DNA from: an uncultured Verrucomicrobiota bacterium
GTDB taxonomy: Bacteria > Verrucomicrobiota > Verrucomicrobiia > Limisphaerales > UBA9464
NCBI GenBank assembly: GCA_903907925.1
Contig: CAIVQB010000117.1
Coordinates: forward strand, 1 to 60,433
Length of the DNA: 60,433 nucleotides
Direction of reading: 5' to 3'
The position numbers and the translations under genes are program-made. Positions 1 to 9,300 of the stretch are shown one piece after another (the first letter of the stretch is position 1; every line of letters begins with the position of its first letter). Under the pieces are notes generated by a model that had not been told where the DNA came from, searched no databases, and saw only the letters and a list, made by a program, of their open reading frames with translations.

Positions 1-67
1 ACACTCTGTCAGGACAGGTGTCTCGTTCTTGGAATCTGCATCATCCTTCATGCCACTTACTTAGCAC

Positions 68-766
68 TTGCCATGCCGACCTCTGCCTCTGACCAGTGAG
101 AGATGCGGGTTAGGGTTCTTTTTAACAGCTCAAGTTGAATCGACACGGGCGGACTCCGGATTCTCGGAGATCGCAAGCGCGGTGTACACCGCATACGATC
201 TCGCCATGGTGGGCTACATGAAGGTTACCGGATCTATCAGCTACATGGACTCCGTCTATCTCGAGGATTGGCGTCTTTATTGTTACGGATACTATAGGAA
301 TACTTATTACTCCACCCGCTGGCACTACTATCGCGACAATGTCGTGCATCAGGATTTCTACGAAAAAAGCCTGTATCAACCTGATACAAGTTGGATAATT
401 GACAAGACCCCATTTCCGATTCAAACCATTGATCGACGAAGCTACCGGTGCGACCAATCGACTATCGACGGGAATGGGGTGCTCGTGCAGTATACCTACA
501 ATATGCTCGAAGATTTCAAAGTTACAATTCACAATACAGTCACGGCTGAAGCGGGACCGTTTCCACATAGAGGTCCATGGCCTGCACGGATCCTCTTTAA
601 GGTTAGCCCTCTTCCAATGAATTGTAGCGACATAGAGTCCTCATTCCCTCTCACCGACTATATCGACGTCGACGTTCCGCGCAACGTAGTTGTCCACGGA
701 CTGTCGGGTCGACTCACAAATCGAAACTATAGTTGGCCTCCTGACATCCGCCTTGCTGCGCAGTGA
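68..766 (+). CDS. hypothetical aromatic-rich protein, start uncertain
   Basis: I do not recognise this protein. The open frame runs about 232 codons from a TTG, but the true start is unclear: an ATG at 104 is in another frame and soon stops, so the 5' end may be damaged. The product is rich in Tyr and Trp (a cluster of Tyr, Trp and Arg near residues 70-90) and has no clear membrane span beyond a weak hydrophobic stretch near residues 15-22. Base composition is clearly lower in GC than the downstream genes, which suggests transfer or relaxed selection. It ends 31 bases before the next small gene. A secreted beta-sheet protein is possible but is only a guess. Confidence 0.45.
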   Translation: MPCRPLPLTSERCGLGFFLTAQVESTRADSGFSEIASAVYTAYDLAMVGYMKVTGSISYMDSVYLEDWRLYCYGYYRNTYYSTRWHYYRDNVVHQDFYEKSLYQPDTSWIIDKTPFPIQTIDRRSYRCDQSTIDGNGVLVQYTYNMLEDFKVTIHNTVTAEAGPFPHRGPWPARILFKVSPLPMNCSDIESSFPLTDYIDVDVPRNVVVHGLSGRLTNRNYSWPPDIRLAAQ

Positions 767-797
767 GGAATGGTGAGATTCCTGAAATTTCAGGCTG

Positions 798-1301
798 ATG
801 AAATCATCGCATGGAATCACAATCGGGGCCGCGGTATTTCTAGTCCTTGGACTAGCTATTTTTCGAAACGGGCAACCCCACGATCCGTCGACGCCACCAC
901 CCGCGAGAAACTTGCCGGCCGATCGAGCCCAAGACCGTCCTACAAACACTCTTTCCCCGGCATCCGTTTCCTCGAAATTGGATCAAAACCCGCGCCAACT
1001 TGTCTCAAGTGTCTTTTCCAGCGCGGTTTCCAACCGTCTGGAAACACTCATCGTCGAACAGACCGCGATGCTCGAAGCAACTCGCGGGCTGGAAGGCAAC
1101 GCACTCCGTGCCGCGGCCGGCTTGATCCGACTCTTTCAGGAACGGGAGTTGGATGAATTGTTGGTCACGTTTCCCAAGGAGAGTCGACGGGACCTTCAGG
1201 CCGCCCTCGATCGACGCGTCACGATTCCTGACGGTTACCCGGCTCCAACCCATCCTTCGAGTCCACCCCCGGACCGTAATTTGATTCACGAACCGCCATG
1301 A
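798..1301 (+). CDS. small single-span membrane or exported protein, unknown function
   Basis: A 167-residue protein with an N-terminal hydrophobic segment (about residues 7-22) that reads as a signal anchor or signal peptide. A Pro/Ser-rich linker and a short helical region follow, with a Leu-rich patch near residues 90-125. I recognise no family. Its stop overlaps the start of the next gene as ATGA, so the two are almost certainly co-translated. The matching layout of both (short cytoplasmic tip, one span, Pro/Ser linker, helical C-terminus) suggests a small envelope pair. Confidence 0.65.
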   Translation: MKSSHGITIGAAVFLVLGLAIFRNGQPHDPSTPPPARNLPADRAQDRPTNTLSPASVSSKLDQNPRQLVSSVFSSAVSNRLETLIVEQTAMLEATRGLEGNALRAAAGLIRLFQERELDELLVTFPKESRRDLQAALDRRVTIPDGYPAPTHPSSPPPDRNLIHEPP

Positions 1302-1912
1302 TCTCCCATCAACGGAAACTCCTGGGGCTGGGACTCATCATTCTTTGCGGGACGATCTTTCTGTTGTCTCCGGGCTTGAGAAACCGTCCGCAGTCCCTCC
1401 GAACTTCAGGCGCCCAGGCCCCTCACGTCACCGGAAGTCTCCTCACTCCTTCGGCTTCCATGGAGGCAGAGGCTGCGATGGCAACGAGGCCGATCGATAG
1501 CCCGCAGGTGCGACGAACGAAGGAGTTGATGGAGTTTCCGAACGCGGCGGCGGCGAAGATTCTGGAGGCCGTGGAACGATATGCACCGGCCGGGTGGATC
1601 CGGACTACACTGTTCGAGGATGCCTCAATGTATTGCTGCCTGCTCACCCAGCTACGGCGATGGGAACGGGAGGAGTCAGCCAACACTCTCGCCCTCGCCC
1701 GCACTTTGGAACAAGACCACAGCGCCCCACCCGAAGTTGCGGCCAGTCTGAGACGAATCAAACCGGGGCAGCAGTGGACCGGCTTGGAGCCATTCTATAC
1801 GACGGTTTTCTCCAATCGCTTCGCCGTCCGGTTTGGAATCCTCGACAGCGGATTCCTGGAGGAACTGGGCCGTATTTCCTACGACTCCCCCACTCCCAAT
1901 TTCCGGAAGTAA
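1298..1912 (+). CDS. small membrane-anchored protein, unknown function
   Basis: A 204-residue protein whose ATG lies inside the stop of the upstream gene (ATGA, 4-base overlap). Residues 8-25 form a hydrophobic anchor or signal sequence, followed by a low-complexity linker and a mostly helical domain. No motif is recognised. The overlap and similar design argue that it works with the product of 798-1301. The gap to the following secreted protein gene is about 126 bases, so a longer operon is possible but not shown. Confidence 0.65.
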   Translation: MISHQRKLLGLGLIILCGTIFLLSPGLRNRPQSLRTSGAQAPHVTGSLLTPSASMEAEAAMATRPIDSPQVRRTKELMEFPNAAAAKILEAVERYAPAGWIRTTLFEDASMYCCLLTQLRRWEREESANTLALARTLEQDHSAPPEVAASLRRIKPGQQWTGLEPFYTTVFSNRFAVRFGILDSGFLEELGRISYDSPTPNFRK

Positions 1913-2038
1913 GCCACTGGCATTTGGGCGGTGCAGGTTCACTCGAAATTAAAGTGAACCTTACGCCGGGTCGCCGCGATAAAGGGGTGAATCAATGATG
2001 CGGCCGATACCGCCTCTGAACCCTCACCTCTCATTCCC

Positions 2039-3274
2039 ATGAAACGCTGCTTTCTCGTTCTGATCGCCCTCTGGCAGGCAGGCGCCTCCGTCCACGCGCA
2101 GCCCAGCCAGGAACACCGGACCGACATCAATCCCGCCCTCCTCTATTGGCAGGCCATCGTGCTGCGCCCGGTCCAGTCGGACGAGGATCGGGACTATCTC
2201 TTGACCAACGAATGGCGCGGACGCCCGCTCGATGATCGGTTCCGCACGCTCGTCATCGCGCCCAACACCGCCTTTCGACTGGTCGAACAAGCCGCCCGTC
2301 AAACCGCACCCTGCGATTGGGGTTACGACATCACCTACGGACCGGCGATGCTGCTCCCGGGTCTTGCCAAGGGAAAATCCTTCGCCCAACTCGAACGCCT
2401 CCGCTTCCGATGGAACCTGGAATCCGGGCGCAACGAAGACGCGGTCCGCGAGTGGCTGGCCACCTTCGCCCTCAGCCACCAACTCTCCCGTGACGGCACG
2501 TTGATCTCCTGCCTGGTTCAATTCGCCATGGACAACATTCTGCTGTGTACCGTCGCCGAAAACTGGTTCCGCCTCGACGGTGCCGCGCTCCTCGCGATCC
2601 AAAACGGGCTCACGTCCGTTCCCCGTGCTGGCACCACTCTGGACAGCAACACCATCGAGCGAACGGCATTCCGAGACTGGTTCATCCGGCAGGTGGAAGC
2701 GATCCATCGGAGCACCCCGGATCTCGTGTTGCGTCGAAAACTCATCCTGACCCAGTTCGAGGAAACATCGCCCGGCGAAGCGGACCTCGGAAAAAAGGTC
2801 CTCGCGGCGGGCGGCAACACCGGTGAAGGCGTGATCCGGCTCCTGATGGACCTCGATCCGCTCTACAACGAAGCCGCCGAATTGATCCGCCTGCCGTACG
2901 CCGGATTCCGCCAACACGCACCCGTCTTCGACTCCCACCTCAAGTCCAGTACCAACCCGCTGGCCGGCGCATTCCTCAACGGAATCCAAAAATCCCGTCT
3001 GAAGGAATTCACCGCGATCACCCGGGCCGCACTGTTTCAGGCCGCGATCGCCCAACGTCTACAGGGAGAGAAAGGATTTCAGGCCGTATTGGATCCCTTG
3101 ACCGGAAAGCCATTCGTCTTGAAACGGGTCCAGGTTGCCGGAATCGATCGTGGATTCCAGATAGGTTCCACCGTCACCGACGCCGGCGACCTTCCCTTGT
3201 CGCTGATCTTCATCGAAAAGGACGGCCCGGCCTTCCATCTGGACGGTCGCCAGGCCGGGGAACTGCTGAAATAA
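2039..3274 (+). CDS. secreted hypothetical protein
   Basis: A 411-residue protein with a clear signal peptide (Lys-Arg then a hydrophobic run, residues 2-20, probable cleavage after an Ala-Gln near residue 21). The mature part is mainly helical, with many Leu/Arg heptad-like stretches around residues 90-330, and ends in a short beta-rich tail. Proteins of this kind, helical and secreted with no known domain, are common in Verrucomicrobiota, but I cannot assign a function. It sits 37 bases upstream of an ECF sigma factor on the same strand and could be in the same transcript. Confidence 0.75.
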   Translation: MKRCFLVLIALWQAGASVHAQPSQEHRTDINPALLYWQAIVLRPVQSDEDRDYLLTNEWRGRPLDDRFRTLVIAPNTAFRLVEQAARQTAPCDWGYDITYGPAMLLPGLAKGKSFAQLERLRFRWNLESGRNEDAVREWLATFALSHQLSRDGTLISCLVQFAMDNILLCTVAENWFRLDGAALLAIQNGLTSVPRAGTTLDSNTIERTAFRDWFIRQVEAIHRSTPDLVLRRKLILTQFEETSPGEADLGKKVLAAGGNTGEGVIRLLMDLDPLYNEAAELIRLPYAGFRQHAPVFDSHLKSSTNPLAGAFLNGIQKSRLKEFTAITRAALFQAAIAQRLQGEKGFQAVLDPLTGKPFVLKRVQVAGIDRGFQIGSTVTDAGDLPLSLIFIEKDGPAFHLDGRQAGELLK

Positions 3275-3311
3275 CCAGCGCAACCCGCAGCATTCCGATT
3301 CGCCCCGATCC

Positions 3312-3956
3312 ATGTCTCCGGTTCTCTCCAACCCGGCACCCGCCCCGGCCGAACTTCCGACACCGGAAGTCTCCCCGGAGCGGATCCGGGAAGCGGCGTG
3401 GATTCGGGAGGCCCGGACGGGCAACTGTGCGGCGTTCGATGAGCTGTGTCTCCTGCACGGCGACCGCCTTCTGGGGCAGGCGATCAAGCTCTGCCCGGAC
3501 GTCGCGCTCGCCGAGGATCTGGTCCAGGAAACTCTTATTGCCGGCTGGAGGAGTCTTCATCGGTACAACGGCGGATGCCAGTTCTTCACCTGGCTGTGCA
3601 GCATCCTGATTCATCGGCACCACTCCATGGTCCGTCGGCGGTGGTGGCGGGAGATTCTGAAGCTCGATTCGAGCCTCGCCGCCGAAACACCGGATTCGAA
3701 TCACAACCCGGAGGAAGCGTCCCTTCCTGAACAGGCCCTCACCGGGGCTGAATCGACCCGACTCGTTCACGAATGCATCCAGCGGCTCCCGCGCAAACAA
3801 CGCGAGGTGGTCCAACTGCGGTTCTTCGCCGACGAATCGCTTGCGGGAATAGCGGCAGCTACGAACAGTTCGGTGGGAACGGTCAAGTCACGGCTGTTCC
3901 ACGGACTCGAGCGGCTGAGGCAGATGAAGAAGCTTCGGAAAGAAAAACTCCCATGA
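3312..3956 (+). CDS. ECF-type RNA polymerase sigma factor
   Basis: A 214-residue sigma-70 family protein. Region 2 is visible at about residues 48-105, with the conserved Ala-Glu-Asp-Leu-Val-Gln-Glu-Thr core and an aromatic -10 recognition patch with Trp and Phe. Region 4 is at about residues 155-205, with the Leu-Pro-x-Lys-Gln-Arg-Glu start and a helix-turn-helix ending in Gly-Thr-Val-Lys-Ser-Arg. It directs RNA polymerase to a stress or envelope regulon. The next gene, a zinc-type anti-sigma factor, starts within its stop codon (ATGA), the classic arrangement in which the membrane partner holds this sigma factor inactive. The target regulon is unknown. Confidence 0.92.
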   Translation: MSPVLSNPAPAPAELPTPEVSPERIREAAWIREARTGNCAAFDELCLLHGDRLLGQAIKLCPDVALAEDLVQETLIAGWRSLHRYNGGCQFFTWLCSILIHRHHSMVRRRWWREILKLDSSLAAETPDSNHNPEEASLPEQALTGAESTRLVHECIQRLPRKQREVVQLRFFADESLAGIAAATNSSVGTVKSRLFHGLERLRQMKKLRKEKLP

Positions 3957-4534
3957 ACTCCTGCCATCCCATCCGCGAACGGCTGGCGCTTCGACGCACG
4001 ACGACCGCAGACGACCTGCTCGATGCGTCGGTGCGGGACCATCTGGCTGGGTGTTCAGCCTGCCGGGTGTACAACGAGGAACTGCATCAACTGGTACGCG
4101 AACTCGAATCCGCGGCGACGGCTCCCGCCACCTTGACGCTTCCGTCGCGGATTCATCGGACGGTCGCGACGGCCATTCGGACCCGGCCGACACCAGAGCA
4201 GCCCGGCTTCGGGCTGCGTTTTTTCCCGTTGTTCCTGCGCGTGACAACACTGGTCCTCGGGCTGGCGACCGGCATTCTGGCCTTCTCGACCTTTCGGCAG
4301 CGCGTCTCCGTCGCACCGAATCCGGTTCGAATCGCCACCGCGTCGGGTGCCGCCCAGCCAGTCGGTGCCGGCGGAAAGGACCGCGATCCGATCGATGTCC
4401 GCTATGGCACCTATCGACAGGCGTTGGATCGCTCGGTTGAATCCTTTGACACCCTTCTCGCCGCGCAACTTCGGACGGCCCAAACCCGACCACAACAAGG
4501 CCCCCTGTTTCACGCGGGTGATCGATCAGAATAG
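3953..4534 (+). CDS. membrane-anchored zinc-type anti-sigma factor
   Basis: A 193-residue protein. The anti-sigma zinc motif His30-x3-Cys34-x2-Cys37 is intact and lies just after a helical N-terminus, and a single membrane span follows at about residues 89-112. The C-terminal periplasmic part is short and has no recognised sensor domain. It should bind and hold the sigma factor encoded immediately upstream and release it on an envelope signal. The start is the ATG overlapping the sigma stop codon; a longer in-frame extension upstream would only repeat sigma-coding sequence. It ends with TAG, showing that TAG is a working stop codon here. Confidence 0.88.
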   Translation: MNSCHPIRERLALRRTTTADDLLDASVRDHLAGCSACRVYNEELHQLVRELESAATAPATLTLPSRIHRTVATAIRTRPTPEQPGFGLRFFPLFLRVTTLVLGLATGILAFSTFRQRVSVAPNPVRIATASGAAQPVGAGGKDRDPIDVRYGTYRQALDRSVESFDTLLAAQLRTAQTRPQQGPLFHAGDRSE

Positions 4535-4578
4535 TCCAGAAAGTCGTTCCAAACTGGACCCATTGTGGCGCAATCCAC

Positions 4579-4686
4579 CGGTAGGGCGCGGCTCTGCCAA
4601 GCCGGGAACTTGGTAGGATGTGGTACGCCGCAATGCGTGGTGGAATCCGTCCGTTCACCCGGCTCACCGGGAGGTTCGCCCTACCG
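4579..4686. repeat. imperfect palindromic intergenic repeat
   Basis: The outer arms are a perfect 10-base inverted pair: CGGTAGGGCG at 4579-4588 and CGCCCTACCG at 4677-4686. The inside is also partly self-complementary. It lies between two convergent genes and could fold into a long hairpin that blocks read-through. It resembles the REP-like or MITE-like repeats common in verrucomicrobial genomes; that identity is inference. Confidence 0.6.
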
Positions 4687-4701
4687 ACAAGACCGCAACG
4701 A

Positions 4702-5442
4702 TCAAGCGCCAGCAGACAGCTTCCGCTTGCGCCAAGTTCGCAGTCCGGCGGCACCCAGCAGGAGGGCACCGGCAACGGCGACAGTCGATTCCGCTGGTTC
4801 TGGAACGCCCATCCCCAGCGTCAAACCCGTCCCCTCGTACGCCCAGTCGTGGATGGTTACCGTTGGACCCGATGACGACGAGACCGTTGCACTCAGCTCG
4901 ATCCATCCATACCGCACCGGCGCACCAACAACAGTGGTGTCCTTGAACTCAAACGACATGTACTTGTGAGAAAAGCCACCGGGGCCAAGAACAATAGAAT
5001 TGGAAGCACCAACCTGCTTCCGTGCAGCGATCTGCGCGTGATCCAAAACCAAACTGGACGCCGTACCAATGCCATTGAATGTTTGCCCGGGATCTGCGCG
5101 GTGCACAACATAGAGACCCGAAACAAAGTTGGCGTTGGCCTTCAAATAGGTTGCACCCAGCCTGGGCAACGGCAACACCTTGTGTGTTTGCCCGTTAAAA
5201 CTGGCCAGGAAAACGATGTCGTTCGACCCGGGAAGGTCGATCGTGTAGCTCGGCAGTTCGGTCCCCACAAATCCAACGACCACATCCAGCGGACCGGAAG
5301 AAAAGATCACCTGGGCATTCGCCATGAACGCGCCGGACAATGCCGTCGAGGACAGGGCGAGCACCGAAGCCAGCTTCGATCGCGCAGGTCCGGAATCCGT
5401 CGCCAACGATTGGTTCGCCGTTGGTGAAGTGGAGTTTTTCAT
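4702..5442 (-). CDS. PEP-CTERM sorting-signal protein
   Basis: A 246-residue exported protein. A long N-terminal signal region ends near residue 43 (Met-Ala-Asn-Ala followed by Gln). A beta-rich middle follows, and the C-terminus is a PEP-CTERM signal: Pro-Glu-Pro at 214-216, a hydrophobic stretch to about 234, then a basic tail with Arg-Lys-Arg-Lys. Such proteins are cut and sorted by exosortase and are usually linked to surface polysaccharide. No exosortase gene is in the window. It is convergent with the anti-sigma gene, and the only likely terminator between them is the palindromic repeat. The function of the middle domain is unknown. Confidence 0.88.
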   Translation of the reverse strand: MKNSTSPTANQSLATDSGPARSKLASVLALSSTALSGAFMANAQVIFSSGPLDVVVGFVGTELPSYTIDLPGSNDIVFLASFNGQTHKVLPLPRLGATYLKANANFVSGLYVVHRADPGQTFNGIGTASSLVLDHAQIAARKQVGASNSIVLGPGGFSHKYMSFEFKDTTVVGAPVRYGWIELSATVSSSSGPTVTIHDWAYEGTGLTLGMGVPEPAESTVAVAGALLLGAAGLRTWRKRKLSAGA

Positions 5443-5570
5443 AATTGGATCTCTGGAACCGCCTGAACACTAGCCCCCCGCCGATCCCCGATAGGAAATC
5501 CGACCTGCTTCAAGAGTTCAAGAAATCTTCGACCCCGGCGATCCCCGGGGCCACTGGTGAACATCAGCCC

Positions 5571-6314
5571 TCATCCAGCGGCCAATACTTCGACGAGGTA
5601 ACGCAATTCCGCGTCGGCATCGGCGGAATCCGGAACCGTCTGCGCCACTTCCGTCCGAATGAGTTCCCGGAATCGTTTCCTCAACCGGTGAACCGCCACC
5701 TTCACCGCCCCTTCACTCATCCCCAGCGCCTTCGCCGCATCCGCTTGGGACAACGCGGCCGTCTCGCCCACCAGCCAGGGCTTGAGGACCCGGTACTGTT
5801 CGGCCTTACCGGCAGTCGCCTGCTCGTTCGCCAAACGTGCGAAGGCATGTTCCATCAGCGCGAACGCCCATTGCCGGTCGAAGAAGGTGTCGGGAACGTC
5901 AGCTCGCGCGTCTGGAATCTGGAATCCGGCCCCGGTGTCGGTGTTTCCGTCGGCCGAAAGCGATTCGGGAGGCACCCCGCCGCCGCGCTTCGCAGCCCGG
6001 TCCCGGTCCCGCACGTCCCCGAGGAAATGTTTAACCGCACCCAGCAGGAAGGAACGGAACCGGCCGCGTTCCCGGTCAGCGCTGGAGAATCCATCCCGGG
6101 CGAGAATGCGGGCGAAGAATTCCTGGGTCAGTTCGCGGGCGGCGTCCTCGGTGCGCCCTTCTCTGCGCAAGAACCGAAACACAGGCGTCCAATAGGCGGT
6201 ACACAACTCGCCGAGCGCCACTATTGCCTCCGGAGTCTCCCCGCGCGCCGCAAGCACGAGCGTCCAGCGCGTGGGAACAAAGGCGGACGCGGACGAGGAG
6301 TGTGGTGATGTCAT
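5571..6314 (-). CDS. ECF sigma factor, partner of the kinase gene upstream
   Basis: A sigma-70 family protein of about 247 residues. Region 2 has the Leu-Thr-Gln-Glu-Phe-Phe core and a Gly-Arg-Phe-Arg-Ser-Phe-Leu segment; region 4 has a helix-turn-helix ending in Glu-Gly-Ala-Val-Lys-Val-Ala-Val-His-Arg-Leu. This kind of ECF sigma factor is typically coded next to Ser/Thr kinases in Planctomycetes and Verrucomicrobiota. I chose the ATG at 6314, which overlaps the kinase stop (ATGA), rather than an earlier in-frame ATG at 6329. The gene is therefore translationally coupled to, and downstream of, the kinase. No anti-sigma factor is present; kinase control is the likely alternative. Confidence 0.9.
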   Translation of the reverse strand: MTSPHSSSASAFVPTRWTLVLAARGETPEAIVALGELCTAYWTPVFRFLRREGRTEDAARELTQEFFARILARDGFSSADRERGRFRSFLLGAVKHFLGDVRDRDRAAKRGGGVPPESLSADGNTDTGAGFQIPDARADVPDTFFDRQWAFALMEHAFARLANEQATAGKAEQYRVLKPWLVGETAALSQADAAKALGMSEGAVKVAVHRLRKRFRELIRTEVAQTVPDSADADAELRYLVEVLAAG

Positions 6315-9300
6315 CGGGGAATCATCCAATCGCCAGTGATCCTGTTGGTGGTCGTTGGCTTGCCGAACGCCTTGAAACGGTGAATCACGGTCAGTTCGGG
6401 GTCCCGGCCCGCCTGCAATGCTCGCAGCTCCGACACGTTGACTCGCACATCATCCGTGTCCTGGTCGGCCCGGACGGGATCAAAATGGTCCACCCAGATC
6501 TCGTAGAGTTCCAACTCACCGTCGGCCGGCCAGAGCGACGCACCCGCTTTTTGGGCTTCGCGGAGTCTCACGGCATCGCCAGCACGGGCGGCGAGAAGCG
6601 CCTTGAGTGCCGTTAAACGACGGCTCAGGGCGCGGTTGAATTCGTAGGCGGAATCACCCTGACGGAACACCATCCGCTCGTCGGGGATCTTCAAGGCCCG
6701 GCGGAGCGGTGATTCGAGAACGGCGAGCGCGTAGTCGAGGTTCCGCCGTCCGGCGGCCCGGAATACCGACGCCAGGTCTTCCCGATACGACGTGCCCGGA
6801 TTTGCCACCGGGACCAGCCCGGAGAGGCCTTCCTTCGCCTGCACCATCTGCAGTTCCGCCTGGTTCACTTCCAACGACGTCGCCCGGCCGACTTCCATCA
6901 TCTTGCGGACGATCGCGAACCACTGCTCTGCGTGGGCAAGTCGCGCCTGGGCAGCGAGCGCCGGTTCGCCGAGAAATTCCGACTCTGCCACAACCAAGTC
7001 CCGTTCTGCCGCCAGCATCTCGGCGCCCCCGGGAGCCACCATGCCCACCTCGACCTTCTTCCGATTCTCCTGCAAACCCTGCCAGGCCAGGTGCCATTTC
7101 AACGCCGCGGCACTGGCCAAACCACCGGGAAGGGTTTGCGGCAGATCTCCGATTTCCGGCTTGGGATCAGCGCCCGGCAGAACCTCCAGCCGGATCTGTT
7201 CGAGACCGATGAACGCAATCCACACCGGGGTGTTGAAGTTCAGCACGAGATTACCCGCCACCAACTCTCCTGCCTTGGAGTAGAGCGCCTGTCCCCCTTC
7301 GGGAAGGTTGAACTGAAGGATGCCACCGTCCCGCGCATCGCCCGTCTGCACCGTGACGAACATTTCGTTTCCATTCGGACGAAGCTCATAGATCACGGAG
7401 ATCTTCGAGTGGTACTCGTTTGGACCCACCCTCGTCAGCAGAGCGGTCTTCGCCGCACTCCCGGACGACAGGCGGACCCTGGCCGGCTTCGACGCCCGCA
7501 AGTCCCAGCTCAACCGCACCTGGGAATCGATGATTGTCCGTTCTGTCCGCGTGAGCATTGCAGTTCCGGCCACTGGGACGATCAGTGTGGGTGGGTTTTC
7601 GTGAACGGTCTGCGGAACCAGAAGTATCGGTTGTTGCCAACTCAGAAACAGACAGAGGCCCACCAGAAACAAAGGCACGGCGATACCCAACAGGACTCCG
7701 AGCAGAATGCGTTGCGGAATCGATTTCCCGCCGGAGAAGGCCGCCGTCTCCGTCGCGCCGGGAAGGGTCTTCACAAATCCCCAGATCAACCAGCCGAGCA
7801 GGACAATTGGAAGAAGCCCACTCATCACGCCAACCGGAGCCCCGACGGTGCGTACCAGTTGCGGCACGAGCAGTCCGGTCAACACCAGGCTGGCCGGCAT
7901 CAACACCACCGCCACCAGCAGCCAGAAAAGACGATGCGGCCACGGACTCCAGGTCGCGATCACGGTGGCCTCCGACGCCTGCGGACGTGTCCGAAAGTAT
8001 CCAAGGCCGATGAGGATCCCGGTAATCATCGGGACCATTCCCGCGAGGAATCCCGCACCCAGTTCGAACCCCATCCGTTTAATCACCGGGGCGAGAATCC
8101 CAGCGACGAACGCCGCAGCGGGCAGGAAGATCAACGCGATCACCAGCCAAAAGAGACGGTGCGGCCAGGGATTGACGGCCAGACCGCTCGGGATGGGCGC
8201 AAGGTTCTCAAACGCCGCGACCACGGCCGGCCGGGTGAGCGTCCAGAGGCTCGCCAACGGCACTCCGATTTGGAGGAGCCCGACGATCCAGTCGACCTCG
8301 GAATTCGGGTGAAAGGCCTGCAATCCCTGGGGCCCACTCGCCAGCCAGATCGCGAAGGCCAACAAAGACGCGCTTTGCCAGGCCAGCAGCAGCGCCGAAC
8401 TGATCAACCCAAAGAAACGCCATTCCAGTCGGCGGTTCCACAAGGCGACGGCTACTGGCAGCAGCAAAATCTCGGTCGGCCAGCGAAACACTGAAACGTC
8501 TGGGGTGGGGTGGTACCGGATCAAAATCGAACCAGGAATGCCCAAAACGGCATAGAACAACATCAGCCAGCCAAATCGTTTTGCCCAGTCGGGCAGTTCG
8601 GCAGGTGGTGCTGTGACGGACTCCGCCGCGGGCACTTGCCGCGACGTGATCGGTCGGGTGCGCGGCGGTTGGCCGCCGGCGTCCGTTCCGAGCCCTTCCA
8701 CCTCCGTCTTCACTGCACCAGCGCTTTGCTGACGGAGTTCGCGATCCTTGGCCAGCGCCCGGAAGACGATGGCATCGATCCGCGCGTCCAGGTCCACCTT
8801 TTCCGACGGCGCGGCAAAACGTCCGAGCGGCAATTCTCCGGTGAGCAATTCGTAAAACACCACCCCCAGCGAATAAATGTCGGCGCGATGATCCACCTGG
8901 GAGGGGCTCTCAATCTGTTCGGGCGCCATGTAGTGCGGCGTGCCCAGGCGCGAACCGCTCTGGGTGAGGGTCACGTCGGCCCGTTGATCACCCGGATCGC
9001 GCACCAGCTTGGCGATGCCGAAGTCGGCGAGTTTCACCCGGCCGCGGGCGTCGAGCAGGATGTTCTCCGGCTTGATGTCGCGGTGCAGGACGCCCTGTTC
9101 GTGCGCGTATTGAAGCGCACCGCAAATGCTCGGAATGATGGTGAGCGCCTCGGCGGGCGAGAAGCGACCCGCCTGCATGGCCTGGCGCAAGTTCACGCCA
9201 TCGACGAATTCCAGCAGCAGATAGCAGAACCCCGGACCGGGCTGCTGGGTCGCTGCTTCCATAGTCGGCGGAACAATCGGCGCGAACCCGAAGTCGAAAA

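Noticed and set aside
4565-4969. Coding gene opposite the PEP-CTERM gene on the plus strand
   Set aside because: It overlaps the palindromic repeat and the well-supported PEP-CTERM gene, and the translation has no domain.
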